The position numbers and the translations under genes are program-made. A stretch of DNA of 49,482 nt from a virus: the IMG/VR virus record IMGVR_UViG_3300035180_002092, positions 1 to 49,482 of that record; one strand, given 5' to 3'. This document shows positions 1-8,138 of this stretch, piece by piece; positions within the stretch are counted from its first letter, which is position 1; the number at the start of each line of letters is the position of its first letter. Below the pieces are notes generated by a model. The model did not search any database. It worked only from the letters and a program-made list of their open reading frames with translations, and was not told the DNA's origin.

Positions 1-3000
1 AATGCTAATGATATTGTTCTTGTAAATGCTCCAAAGTTTGCATTTTCAAAAATATTAGCAATATCTCTTATGATCATTTCTTCATCACCTTCACCAATTT
101 TTAAATTATATGTTGTTAACCCGTCGACTTTACCATTTTTAACAATTCTTCCAGTTTTGTGTTTATTTGGTATATCAACAAATTTTGATAAACCGCCAAA
201 TACTTCATATGGTTTACCATTTAATTTACCAATGAAAAATGTCCAAGCTTCTCCATTAATTTTTACTTTTTTGATTTCACATGGCAATTCAATTGGTCTC
301 TTTGGCGCCATTAAATATTGTATGTCAGTTGGTCTTGCGTCTAATTTATTAGATTTAGATTCGTTTTCATTAATAAGAACGCCTGACCTGCATTTATCGC
401 GATAAACTGTAAAGCCCTTACAACCTAATTCCCAAGCTTTCATATAAACTTCTGAAACTAATTCTTTTGTTGCTGACTCTGGCAAGTTACATGTTTTACT
501 AATACTGTGATCTATAGATTTTTGAGCAGCTGCCTGTATTTCCACAGAAGCTAACCAATTTATCTCATTTGATGTAGCTCCATAATATGGAGATTTTGTT
601 ATATCATTTTCACCAGTAATATCCATCCACTTTTTTAATCCATGATGGTATACTGTAAATTCTTGCCAAGAATCACCCATATTATCAACAAAATCTATTC
701 TAGCATTTTTATCAGAAGGATTATGTTTTTTGCGACGAACATATGACAATAAATACACTGGTTCAATTCCAGAAGTTGTTTGAGTCATTGCTGATACAGA
801 TCCAGTTGGAGCGGTAGTTGTATTAGCAATGTTACGACGACCAAATTTTTTCCATTTCTTATTAATTTCAATCGCGCAATCATTCATAATACTGCCAAGA
901 TACTTATGATCTTTCTCTAAATTATAATTGAATATAGGGAAAGCGCCTCTTTCCTCTGCCATTATGACAGAAGATGTATGTGACGCAACTGCTAATGCTC
1001 TATAAATTTTGCCAGTTATATTTACGGATTGTTCACTGCCATATTTTACATTAAGCATAGCTAAACAATCACCTAGTGCAGTGATGCCTAATCCTGTTCT
1101 ACGCCCAGACTCATTCATTTTACGGATTTTATTCCATAAATTTAGTTCTACTGCTTTAGCTTCTTGTGGTTCAGGATCTTTATTTATTTTAGCAATTATT
1201 TTATCAATTGATTCTAATTCAAGATCAATTATATCATCCATTAATCTCTGCGCAATTATAGTATGATCATAAAATAAATCATAATCAAATGTAGCATCTT
1301 TTGTAAATGGATTTTTGACATATGAAGATAAGTTTAAAACTAATAATCTACATGCGTCATATGCGGGTAATACAATTTCCCCACATTGTTGCACATATAT
1401 GCCAGTGTATGATAAACTTTTTCGTTTTTCTTTACTTGCCGTAATTATCGCAACAATATGGTTATCGTCTACTGTAATATTATAAACGATATGTTCGCCC
1501 ATTAATTCTTCAACTTTGGCAACTTTATGATTATAATTACTACCAGCTTCAGCTACCTCTTCGAAATTCTTGAATCCAAATTTCAAGATATCGCCGATAC
1601 GATAAGGGACATTTTCTAATTTACAGGATTGTTCCCATTCTTTCATCGTGGGGTCTCTGTTAAGATCGAATTTTAATTTTGAATAAATGCGAGATTGATC
1701 TTGTTTTACTTTAACCATTTTATCTTGGTTAAACGTATCTCGTGAATCGTTTCTTTTTGCTTTAGTAAGCATATCTGAATTTAGATAAATATTTTTACAT
1801 GAAACTGAGCAAATAGAGCTCTCCCTGTGAAGGTGATCTATTTCAAATTCATTATGGCAAACTTCACAAACTCTTTTTACCATTACCACATGATTAATAA
1901 TTTTTGAATCATATCCTTGTTCTAACATAGATTGATATGTTTTTACAAGTCTTGGGTCTTCATTAATAAACTCTAAATTCAATTCTGCCGCACAAATTTT
2001 AGATAATTGAGCAACTGATCCTAATTGATCTTTTCTAAATAAAGAAAAACTTTGTGGCAATCCATTTTCAGATGCATATTTAGTCCATTCAGAATTGGTA
2101 AATCTTCTACCTAATTGCTTAGTTAACTCCAATGCATATTGCTTAATTTTTTCAGCAGTAAATTCTGAGTATTTACCAGAATTATCTTTTTCAGCATGTA
2201 GCTTTTGATGATCTCTAAAGGTCATTATTTGAAGATTATCAGGAGAATTATTTAGTTGATTATAATCCTTATGATGAACGACTAATCCGCCAGTTTTAGC
2301 AAAACCAGATTTTTTAACCTCATTAAAAACATTATCCCATTTTTCTGGGTTATGAAATTTTGCAATTAATCTATGTTCAAATATCTTATTTTGAGATTGA
2401 TCTTTTGTATTACGATATATTCTATAATAATCTTTGCCATTAGTTTTAGCTGGTTCTAAAGCTTTTGTAAATCTTGGTAAACTACTACCAATTTCCAAAT
2501 TCCTAGCTTCAACCACATTTCCATTCAATAGAATAAATTTATGATCTGGAGTTGTATCTAAATAGGAACCATCATCTAGCCAAACTCTAACAAGTTTATT
2601 ATTTGTGCCAGTAACTCTAGGATGACGTCCCATTTTAATTTCAACTAATCCAGTTTCTTTATTCATTGAATAAACTGGAACATCCTTACCCTCTTCAGCC
2701 AACTGTTTAATACTAACGGCATTTCTACCATCAGCAACCGCAATTAACGTATCACCAGAAAAACATGGGTTAGTGCTAATTGAATTATGACCAAATTCAG
2801 AATAGATATCAGAGGGGGTATGTTTCTTGACAGTATCCCAAAATAATAATCCTGGTTCAGCGGAGGTCCAAGCAGAATCTATAATTTGGTCCCATATTTC
2901 TTTTGCTTTAACTTTTTTTGTTATTTTTGCATTATCTTCTGTGCATTCTACTGGCCATCTCAAAATATAATCTTGATTATTTTTTACAGCATTCATAAAC

Positions 3001-3659
3001 TCATCATTAATACGAACTGATATATTTGCTCCAGTAACTTTTTTTAAATCTTTTTTAATATTTATGAATGTTTCTATTTCTGGATGATTAACTGAAATAG
3101 TTTGCATTTCAGCGCCTCGTCGACCATTTTGTGCAACTTCGCGACATGTATTAGAAAAGCGTTCCATAAATACAGCAATACCATCTGTTGTTTTAGCTGA
3201 GTTTGCTGTAATTGTGCCTTTTGGTCTAATTCCAGAAATATCTAAACCACATCCACCTCTTCTTTTCATGATTTGTGCTAGCTCTTGATCAGCTAACATA
3301 ATACCACCATAAGAATCTAATTTATCAGAATACACGCCCTGCACAACAAAGCAGTTTGATAAACTCTGAATTTGATATGGGTTTCCTATTGCAGACATCG
3401 GGCTGCCTTGCGGAACACAATATTTGAATTTATCAAATAGTGAGAAAATTAAATCCTCTGATATAGGATTTGGATATTTTTTTTCTATTCTTGCAAATTC
3501 TTTAGCCAATCTTTTGTGCATTGCTTCAGGATTTAATTCAATGTAATTCCCATCTAAATCCTGTAACGCATATTTATCGACAAAAACTTTTGCAGCGAAC
3601 TCATCACCATTAAAATATTTGACGGATGACTCAAAAACCTGAGAATAAGTATATTTCAT
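1..3659 (-). CDS. nrdJ: Adenosylcobalamin-dependent (class II) ribonucleotide reductase with intein, C-terminus outside window
   Basis: Reduces ribonucleotides to deoxyribonucleotides for phage DNA synthesis, using B12 to generate the thiyl radical. Seen: an SNCFV motif about 95 residues in (first redox cysteine), the NPCGE active-site motif split by an intein, then LPAYDACRL with the partner cysteine, and the phosphate-binding APTGSVS followed by SGIEPVY, as in NrdJ (TIGR02504-type) proteins. A terminal FTRTISLA stretch shows the gene runs off the left edge, so the C-terminal cysteines are not visible. I chose the ATG at 3659 over the one at 3671 because GAAGG lies at good spacing before it. 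The host extein reads continuously once residues 299-758 are removed. It follows the sigma gene by about 25 bp and probably shares its transcript. Confidence 0.93.
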   Translation of the reverse strand, partial: MKYTYSQVFESSVKYFNGDEFAAKVFVDKYALQDLDGNYIELNPEAMHKRLAKEFARIEKKYPNPISEDLIFSLFDKFKYCVPQGSPMSAIGNPYQIQSLSNCFVVQGVYSDKLDSYGGIMLADQELAQIMKRRGGCGLDISGIRPKGTITANSAKTTDGIAVFMERFSNTCREVAQNGRRGAEMQTISVNHPEIETFINIKKDLKKVTGANISVRINDEFMNAVKNNQDYILRWPVECTEDNAKITKKVKAKEIWDQIIDSAWTSAEPGLLFWDTVKKHTPSDIYSEFGHNSISTNPCFSGDTLIAVADGRNAVSIKQLAEEGKDVPVYSMNKETGLVEIKMGRHPRVTGTNNKLVRVWLDDGSYLDTTPDHKFILLNGNVVEARNLEIGSSLPRFTKALEPAKTNGKDYYRIYRNTKDQSQNKIFEHRLIAKFHNPEKWDNVFNEVKKSGFAKTGGLVVHHKDYNQLNNSPDNLQIMTFRDHQKLHAEKDNSGKYSEFTAEKIKQYALELTKQLGRRFTNSEWTKYASENGLPQSFSLFRKDQLGSVAQLSKICAAELNLEFINEDPRLVKTYQSMLEQGYDSKIINHVVMVKRVCEVCHNEFEIDHLHRESSICSVSCKNIYLNSDMLTKAKRNDSRDTFNQDKMVKVKQDQSRIYSKLKFDLNRDPTMKEWEQSCKLENVPYRIGDILKFGFKNFEEVAEAGSNYNHKVAKVEELMGEHIVYNITVDDNHIVAIITASKEKRKSLSYTGIYVQQCGEIVLPAYDACRLLVLNLSSYVKNPFTKDATFDYDLFYDHTIIAQRLMDDIIDLELESIDKIIAKINKDPEPQEAKAVELNLWNKIRKMNESGRRTGLGITALGDCLAMLNVKYGSEQSVNITGKIYRALAVASHTSSVIMAEERGAFPIFNYNLEKDHKYLGSIMNDCAIEINKKWKKFGRRNIANTTTAPTGSVSAMTQTTSGIEPVYLLSYVRRKKHNPSDKNARIDFVDNMGDSWQEFTVYHHGLKKWMDITGENDITKSPYYGATSNEINWLASVEIQAAAQKSIDHSISKTCNLPESATKELVSEVYMKAWELGCKGFTVYRDKCRSGVLINENESKSNKLDARPTDIQYLMAPKRPIELPCEIKKVKINGEAWTFFIGKLNGKPYEVFGGLSKFVDIPNKHKTGRIVKNGKVDGLTTYNLKIGEGDEEMIIRDIANIFENANFGAFTRTISLA
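1386..2765 (-). other. Intein with embedded HNH homing endonuclease in NrdJ
   Basis: A 460-codon in-frame insertion between the N-P and C-G-E residues of the NrdJ active site. It starts with Cys1 (CFSGDTLIAV, block A) and has a block B-like TPDHKF about 80 residues in. It carries an HNH nuclease core (VVHHKD, N-L-Q-I-M, then H..H) around 2205-2288, and a second cysteine cluster (CEVC ... CSVSC) around 1820-1880. It ends with VYNITVDDNH and GIYVQQ before the +1 extein cysteine. The usual penultimate His-Asn is Gln-Gln here. Inteins ending in Gln are known; loss of the penultimate His is less common and may slow C-terminal cleavage. Both splice junctions are clean, so I expect a splicing or recently splicing intein. 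Confidence 0.92.
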
Positions 3660-3684
3660 AATTGCCTTCATTGTAATTAATGTA

Positions 3685-4314
3685 TTAAATTTTAATTTTT
3701 TCTTTCATTATAGAAAGAGCGCCGTTCATTGTTTTAATGCAGCTTAATCTAGAAATATTCATTTTTTTGCAAATTTTATTTATAGACATAGGTTTATCGC
3801 CGTCAAAACCAAAAGCCAAATTGATTATTTCTTTTTGTTCTTTTGTTAAGATATCCATGACATTTTTAATTGCGCCATTTACTTGCAAATTTTCCAATTC
3901 TTTATCAGGGCAATAATTCTCTTCAATCAAAGTTGGCATTATAGCTTCTTTGTGTGGAGTATTATTTTTAGCCACTTTTAATGGGTATCTAATAGTAGTA
4001 TGCAAATTAGCGCTTCTTGAAATACGAGTGTCTATGTATTTATGAGCCCACCAAAACCATGTCCCCTTTTTAGGGTTATAATTTTTCATGGCTTTAATTA
4101 AAGCTTCCATGCCTTCTTGAGTTAAATCATCATAATTACTAAATGACTTGTAACGACCAGTCTTCATTGTTACTAAGTACTTAAATTTTTCAATACATAT
4201 CCTCTCATGCTTTTTAAGCATAAGCAGATCTGTATCTGATTTAGAATCATTCGCTTTATCGCGTAATTCTGTAAATTTTTCCATCAATTCTTGCGCGTCT
4301 TCTATACTTAACAT
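3685..4314 (-). CDS. Phage RNA polymerase sigma factor (sigma-70 family)
   Basis: A 209-residue protein with a region 2-like segment (DLTQEGMEALIKAM, then NPKKGTWFWWAHKYI, residues about 64-100) and a C-terminal region 4-like helix-turn-helix (LTKEQKEIINLAFG ... SINKICKKMNIS, residues about 155-195). It should redirect host RNA polymerase to phage promoters, most likely middle or late ones. An AGAGA motif precedes the ATG. It is shorter than housekeeping sigma factors and lacks region 1, like other phage or alternative sigma factors. The tryptophan-rich W-F-W-W in region 2.3/2.4 is at the position that helps melt the -10 element. A sigma-70-like promoter with a perfect TTGACA sits just upstream at 4354-4382. 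Confidence 0.85.
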   Translation of the reverse strand: MLSIEDAQELMEKFTELRDKANDSKSDTDLLMLKKHERICIEKFKYLVTMKTGRYKSFSNYDDLTQEGMEALIKAMKNYNPKKGTWFWWAHKYIDTRISRSANLHTTIRYPLKVAKNNTPHKEAIMPTLIEENYCPDKELENLQVNGAIKNVMDILTKEQKEIINLAFGFDGDKPMSINKICKKMNISRLSCIKTMNGALSIMKEKIKI

Positions 4315-4353
4315 TATTTTATTTCTCTTTTTATTTGGAAGTATTGTTATATC

Positions 4354-4382
4354 TAAATATTGATACTAAAATTTGATGTCAA
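4354..4382 (-). promoter_or_regulatory. Candidate sigma-70-type promoter for the sigma factor gene
   Basis: On the minus strand, TTGACA (4382-4377) is followed after 17 bp by TATTTA (4359-4354), about 40 bp before the sigma ATG. The -35 is a perfect match; the -10 is weak (three of six). It overlaps the end of the small upstream ORF. In such AT-rich DNA a chance match is possible. Confidence 0.4.
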
Positions 4383-4383
4383 A

Positions 4384-4518
4384 TTATTTATTAATCTCAT
4401 CTTCTAATAACTCTATCACAGACTCAATAGTAGATTTTATAATTTCTTCATCATCTAAGGTCAATACAAATTTTAATAAATCGTGTATTCTTTTTAGTCT
4501 TTTATTTTTTGTTGACAT
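4384..4518 (-). CDS. Small acidic helical protein of 44 residues, unknown
   Basis: Starts with MSTKNKRLKRIHDLLKF and continues with a highly charged, helix-prone stretch (TLDDEEIIKSTIESVIELLEDE) to a TAA stop. The ATG lies only three bases after the TGA of the FmdB-like gene, so translation could be coupled; AAGG is present but rather far upstream. I recognise no family. The basic N-terminus and acidic C-terminus with heptad-like hydrophobics fit a small protein-binding helix hairpin. It is supported by the tight spacing and coding-like composition only. Confidence 0.5.
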   Translation of the reverse strand: MSTKNKRLKRIHDLLKFVLTLDDEEIIKSTIESVIELLEDEINK

Positions 4519-4521
4519 ATT

Positions 4522-4713
4522 TCAAGAATATCCTTCGCGAGCCCATCCGCCACCAGAAAGTATAAATCCGGTACCATTAGATATTAACCTAATTACTTTT
4601 TGTGGATCCAATCCATCTTCTTTGCATTTAGGACATTCCTCTAATTTTTCTTTAATTGAATGTTCGTATTCAAATTCATTATGTATTGGGCATCTATATA
4701 AATATGTTGGCAT
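4522..4713 (-). CDS. FmdB-like zinc-ribbon protein, copy 1
   Basis: A 63-residue protein beginning MPTYLYRCPIHNEFE, the FmdB-family opening (MPTYEYRC..C). It has a second metal pair, ECPKC, about 20 residues on, and ends in a short glycine-rich tail. The first metal pair is C-P-I-H and not C-x-x-C, so zinc would be held by Cys-His plus Cys-Cys. I placed the start at 4713, not the upstream in-frame ATG at 4740, because GAGG sits five bases before this ATG and the family begins at MPTY. Function in phage is unknown; members are described as putative regulators. A close paralog lies at 5783-6103, with a decayed endonuclease between them. A good promoter and a 14-bp inverted repeat precede it. 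Confidence 0.75.
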   Translation of the reverse strand: MPTYLYRCPIHNEFEYEHSIKEKLEECPKCKEDGLDPQKVIRLISNGTGFILSGGGWAREGYS

Positions 4714-4738
4714 AATTCCTCGTTCATGTCGAGCTAAC

Positions 4739-4766
4739 AATATAATACCTATTTTAATTGCGTCAA
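4739..4766 (-). promoter_or_regulatory. Candidate promoter for FmdB-like copy 1, -35 inside a hairpin arm
   Basis: Minus strand TTGACG (4766-4761), a 16-bp spacer, then TATATT (4744-4739), each five of six against consensus. The start codon at 4713 lies about 25 bp downstream. The -35 hexamer is part of the 4756-4769 arm of a perfect inverted repeat, so a protein bound to that repeat would block the promoter. Confidence 0.45.
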
Positions 4767-4789
4767 ATTAAAATAAATTTGACGCAATT
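4756..4789. repeat. Perfect 14-bp inverted repeat (hairpin, terminator or operator)
   Basis: AATTGCGTCAAATT (4756-4769) and its exact reverse complement (4776-4789) are separated by a six-base loop. It lies between the end of an endonuclease remnant and the FmdB-like gene. There is no clear T-run on either side, so a simple intrinsic terminator is not certain. Overlap with a promoter -35 also allows an operator role. Confidence 0.7.
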
Positions 4790-4798
4790 TATTTAAAA

Positions 4799-5745
4799 TT
4801 ATATTTTATTTATTTCTTTCTTTCTTCTATCTAATTGCGTTTGTAGTTGGTCAAATTCTTGCTCCCAAATTGTTACTAATTTATAACCAGATCTAATTAA
4901 TCTATTTTCTCTATCCATAGTATTTTTATATAGATTCCCGAAACTTATATGATTACCATCATTAATAGCGTCTGATTTATATATATTGGGATTTCCATGC
5001 CAATAGTCATCATAAAACTCATAAATAGTATTTGTTATTGGATCAAAACCATCTACAATATACCTTCTTCCATTAATATGAAGAATTACAGTTCTATGAG
5101 AATAATCATTTGGGATTCCAATATAATCTAGCCAATCATTTTCTTTTTTAGATTTGCCGGACATACATGCCGGACAATTTTGTTTATTATGAATATGATT
5201 TGATGGCGATTGATTAAATTCACCATGTTTAGGGCATATAATTGTTATATTATCACGCATTGTTGTAAAATATGATTTAGAATAATCATATTTATTATTA
5301 TGAACTTCTGATGCTTTTTTATAAAAAATTGTAAGTCTTTTCTTGCTGATTTTTTACATTTTGGGCACCCTTGCTCAGCATTTATATGTTTATCTGGAAC
5401 TTGAATAAAATCGCCATGTATTTTGCATGTAATTATTATTGGGGTTTTTATACCGGCAAATACCACCTTATCATATAAAAATTTATTTTTATGTATTTTT
5501 TGCTTTTTCTAAAAATGTTTCAGAATTATATTTAATTCCATTACAAACTGAGCATCCTCGTTTATAACAAATATGATCTTTCGGTTTAATAGCAAAATCA
5601 CCGTGTTTTTTTTACATATCAAAACAACATCTGTTTTACTATCAATGTAATTAATTTTTGAGTAGTCAAAAATATCACCAAAAATACATTTTGATTTATT
5701 TATAAATTCTTCTTGTGTTTGTTTTATTGGTATTATATTTTTATT
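4799..5745 (-). pseudogene. Decayed zinc-repeat endonuclease (DUF723-like repeats plus Vsr-like nuclease domain)
   Basis: The ancestral protein had three repeats of the form KYDYSK..Y....T.I.CP.HG.F...P..H....GCP.C, followed by a nuclease-like domain with EFYDDYWHGNP and a C-terminal LIRSGYKLVTIWE. Domains of this kind occur in phage homing-type endonucleases. The reading frame is broken at three A-runs: eight A at 5606-5613, six A near 5495-5505, and six A at 5315-5320. No start codon remains, although AGGAG is still present near 5747; an ATA stands where ATG would be expected. The last 153 codons (4799-5260) remain open and contain one zinc repeat and the whole nuclease domain, so a fragment might still be made. 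A second decayed copy is at 8139-8866. Confidence 0.75.
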
Positions 5746-5746
5746 C

Positions 5747-5775
5747 TCCTAGTGTGTATCGGATTATTACTAGGA
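5747..5775. repeat. Short inverted repeat between FmdB-like copy 2 and the endonuclease remnant
   Basis: TCCTAGT (5747-5753) pairs with ACTAGGA (5769-5775) across a 15-base loop. On the minus strand one arm holds the AGGAG ribosome-binding site of the decayed gene, so the hairpin could have hidden it. Seven pairs only; moderate support. Confidence 0.35.
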
Positions 5776-5782
5776 AAATAAA

Positions 5783-6103
5783 TTATTTTCTTCTATCTCT
5801 TTTTGCAGAATAAATTTGTTTTTGCAATGATTCATATTTGTCATCACCTAATACATTCGCATACGAATTTTCATTTGAATAAATTTCTTTCTTAAATTGC
5901 TTAGTATCAGACTTCACTTTATCTACCAAATCTTGGCCATATAACTCTACTACTCCTTTTGATGTGCAATTTATTAATCTTTCAATTTTTACATCAGGTT
6001 TACCTTCTTCTGCACACTTTGGGCAGAATTCAAGTTTTATTTTTATTGAGTGTTCTTCTTCAAATTCATCGTGTATAGGGCACTTATATAAGTAAGTTGG
6101 CAT
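5783..6103 (-). CDS. FmdB-like zinc-ribbon protein, copy 2, with a longer C-terminus
   Basis: A 106-residue protein starting MPTYLYKCPIHDEFEEE with a second pair FCPKC, clearly paralogous to copy 1 at 4522-4713 over the first 35 residues. It has the same C-P-I-H first metal pair. The remaining 60 residues are charged, helical and unlike copy 1, ending in a basic AKRDRRK tail that could bind nucleic acid. The ATG at 6103 is preferred because the family begins at MPTY; AAGGA lies about ten bases upstream, and an in-frame TTG two codons earlier is also possible. The gene start overlaps the tail of another endonuclease remnant. Exact role unknown. Confidence 0.72.
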   Translation of the reverse strand: MPTYLYKCPIHDEFEEEHSIKIKLEFCPKCAEEGKPDVKIERLINCTSKGVVELYGQDLVDKVKSDTKQFKKEIYSNENSYANVLGDDKYESLQKQIYSAKRDRRK

Positions 6104-6105
6104 AT

Positions 6106-6405
6106 TCAATTTTCCTTTATGTAATTAATAATATCATCATCTGATATTTTATTTATTTGATCATCAGTTATGCACGATAATTTCATATTATTATCTTTCA
6201 TATACTGATTTAATTTTTCATCTCTCAAAATTTGTTTGTATATTTTTTATCTTGAGAAGTTTTTTTGAAGAGCTATACCATTTAATGGTTTATTGAGACC
6301 ATGCCAATAAACGCCATCTGCCTGTACATATAAGTTAATAGATGGTATATAGAAATATATCCATTGTCTAATTTTATAAAAAAGATAACATGCCGATATA
6401 ATTAG
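6106..6405 (-). pseudogene. Remnant of a second type of endonuclease (VYWHG motif)
   Basis: A readable stretch gives YIPSINLYVQADGVYWHG, then after one in-frame TAA continues as RDEKLNQYMKDNNMKLSCITDDQI. This looks like the C-terminal part of the Vsr-like/very-short-patch-type or related endonuclease domains found in phage mobile genes (Asp in QADGVYWHG, C-terminal 'N.IKL..IT' strand). No N-terminus or start remains and one stop interrupts it. It ends at 6106, overlapping the first codons of FmdB-like copy 2. Assignment to an exact nuclease family is inference. Confidence 0.5.
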
Positions 6406-6453
6406 CTAGAGATATACAAATATTTTATACATATCTTTTTTATTTTATCTATA

Positions 6454-6630
6454 TTATTCATTTTCTGATACCAGAGATTTATCTACTATTCTAAATTCTA
6501 TGTCTTCTGCCCAATTTGTTTTTATGTCTTTTTTTAATTTTGGGTCTGTAATTTCAAATACAATAAATACTTTACCAGTATTATCTTCTACCTCTACTCT
6601 TACAGCTTCTCCAACAATATTTTTTAGCAT
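6454..6630 (-). CDS. Small protein of 58 residues, unknown
   Basis: Begins MLKNIVGEAVRVEVED and continues as alternating hydrophobic and charged residues (GKVFIVFEITDPKL, DIEFRIVDKSL) to TAA, which suggests a small beta-rich fold. GAAG lies five bases before the ATG, and the gene starts about 25 bp after the helicase stop codon, so it is probably co-transcribed with the helicase. No family recognised. The 6406-6453 stretch below it holds nothing I can interpret. Confidence 0.6.
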   Translation of the reverse strand: MLKNIVGEAVRVEVEDNTGKVFIVFEITDPKLKKDIKTNWAEDIEFRIVDKSLVSENE

Positions 6631-6657
6631 AAATGCTTCTACTAAATGTCAAATAAT

Positions 6658-8064
6658 TCAGTCATCTAATAGATTCATTTTATCAGAAATATCATCTGGA
6701 TCTCTATCATAAAATTCTGTATTATCTTCATCTATTTTATTGTCGATTAGTGTTCCACATGCTAAGTTTTTTATAAGACTACCTGAGCCTAAACTTCCAT
6801 CTCTATTTTTGATTACATGATATTTCATATCAGGCATTTGTTTTTCATTAGCTCTAGTTTCAATTTGAATTGCAATATTAGCATTCTGCATTATAAGTGC
6901 AGATCTTCCAACTCTATGAAGCCCTATTTTATCTTCTTCTTTTGCTCCCTTAGTTCTATTTAACTGAACGGCACTTAAAGTAATACAATTATGTACTCTT
7001 GAAAATTCATGCGTAAGTTCTGCAATTTTACCCAATTTTAACCAATCGTCCATTTCTGAGCCTTCATAGCTCATTAATCCCAAATAATCTATCACGACAA
7101 TTTTAGGGTCATATAATGTTTTAGCTTCCTCATAAATAGTTTCTATGCTCTGCATTGTTGCGCCACGAGGGATATCTATTATTTCAAATTGGTGTGGATA
7201 TCTAGTAATGAATTTTAGGGCTTTTTTTAATTTTATTGCTTCATCTTGATTTAATGATGCATTACGAATAAGCTTAGAAGGATTACCAGATAATCTAGAC
7301 AAGACACGATTTAAACATGGTTTAAATGGCATTTCTAATGAAAAATATAATACGTTATTACCTCCAACAAACTTATCATTTTCTGTATCAAGCGTATTAT
7401 TTTGCATCCACATTTGGATAGCCATATTCATTAGGAGCATTGATTTTCCGCCGCCGGACTCTCCGCCAATTAGAACCAATTCTCCGGGTCTTAAGCCGTC
7501 AGTAACATGATCTAAATATGAATATCCTGTGCGTAATCCAGCGCCAAAATCTGGATTATTCATTTTTGCGTTATATTCTTCCCTGAAGATTGGTACGGCT
7601 TCTTTTAATGTTTTTCTTTCATATGTTTTTGTTTGGCTTAAACTTTTTATATTTTGAACTGTTTTTTGCAATTCCATTACAGTTTTAGACACATCAATAT
7701 TTGCTGGGTCTAATTTAATTAAAGATTCCTTTATAGATGATATTTGTTTTTCTGCAAAACGTTTTTTTAATTTTTCTAGATCATGCTTAAATTCTCTATC
7801 ATCTATTTTAATGTCATTTAGAGAGTTCCATGTTTTCGTAACACTATCTATTAATTTATCATTGCTGCCTTTTGATAATTTTTCAGTTATCACCCTAAGG
7901 GTTGGTATATCTTTAAATGTTTTAATGTATCCAATTATTAAATTAGAAAAATTCCATACTTCGGGCGCAAATAATTTAGAATCACACTCATTGGCAAAAT
8001 CAAGTGCATTTTTTTTATTTGTGATAAGATATTTAAGGATTATTAGATCTATACTAGTACTCAT
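6658..8064 (-). CDS. Replicative DNA helicase, DnaB/gp41-like
   Basis: Hexameric 5'-3' helicase that unwinds DNA ahead of the phage fork. The C-terminal RecA-type core has Walker A GESGGGKS (residues about 201-208), Walker B IVVIDYLGLM (322-331) and the QLNR sensor motif (367-370). The N-terminal 150 residues are helical, as in DnaB family proteins, with a hinge before GYSYLDHVTDGLRPGEL. At 468 residues it is of normal DnaB length. A GAAAGAAGA stretch precedes the ATG and an extended -10 promoter lies about 40 bp upstream. The DnaC-like loader gene lies upstream in the same orientation, separated by an endonuclease remnant, consistent with a helicase/loader pair. No intein is present. Confidence 0.92.
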   Translation of the reverse strand: MSTSIDLIILKYLITNKKNALDFANECDSKLFAPEVWNFSNLIIGYIKTFKDIPTLRVITEKLSKGSNDKLIDSVTKTWNSLNDIKIDDREFKHDLEKLKKRFAEKQISSIKESLIKLDPANIDVSKTVMELQKTVQNIKSLSQTKTYERKTLKEAVPIFREEYNAKMNNPDFGAGLRTGYSYLDHVTDGLRPGELVLIGGESGGGKSMLLMNMAIQMWMQNNTLDTENDKFVGGNNVLYFSLEMPFKPCLNRVLSRLSGNPSKLIRNASLNQDEAIKLKKALKFITRYPHQFEIIDIPRGATMQSIETIYEEAKTLYDPKIVVIDYLGLMSYEGSEMDDWLKLGKIAELTHEFSRVHNCITLSAVQLNRTKGAKEEDKIGLHRVGRSALIMQNANIAIQIETRANEKQMPDMKYHVIKNRDGSLGSGSLIKNLACGTLIDNKIDEDNTEFYDRDPDDISDKMNLLDD

Positions 8065-8103
8065 TTTGTCTTCTTTCTAAAATTATTTTCCCCACATAAT
8101 AAG

Positions 8104-8112
8104 ATTATATCA
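8104..8112 (-). promoter_or_regulatory. Candidate extended -10 promoter for the helicase gene
   Basis: Minus strand TG at 8112-8111, one base, then TATAAT at 8109-8104, a perfect extended -10. No convincing -35 at the usual spacing. The helicase ATG is about 40 bp downstream. Confidence 0.4.
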
Positions 8113-8138
8113 AAAATCTATAATTAAGCGTTCTTTGT

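Noticed and set aside
70-405. Open frames on the plus strand, here and throughout the window
   Set aside because: They lie antisense to clear minus-strand genes, lack ribosome-binding sites and have no protein-like composition.
4799-5260. A complete 153-residue endonuclease gene
   Set aside because: Its first ATG lies inside a zinc repeat whose upstream half is still readable in other frames, and it has no ribosome-binding site, so it is the tail of a broken gene.
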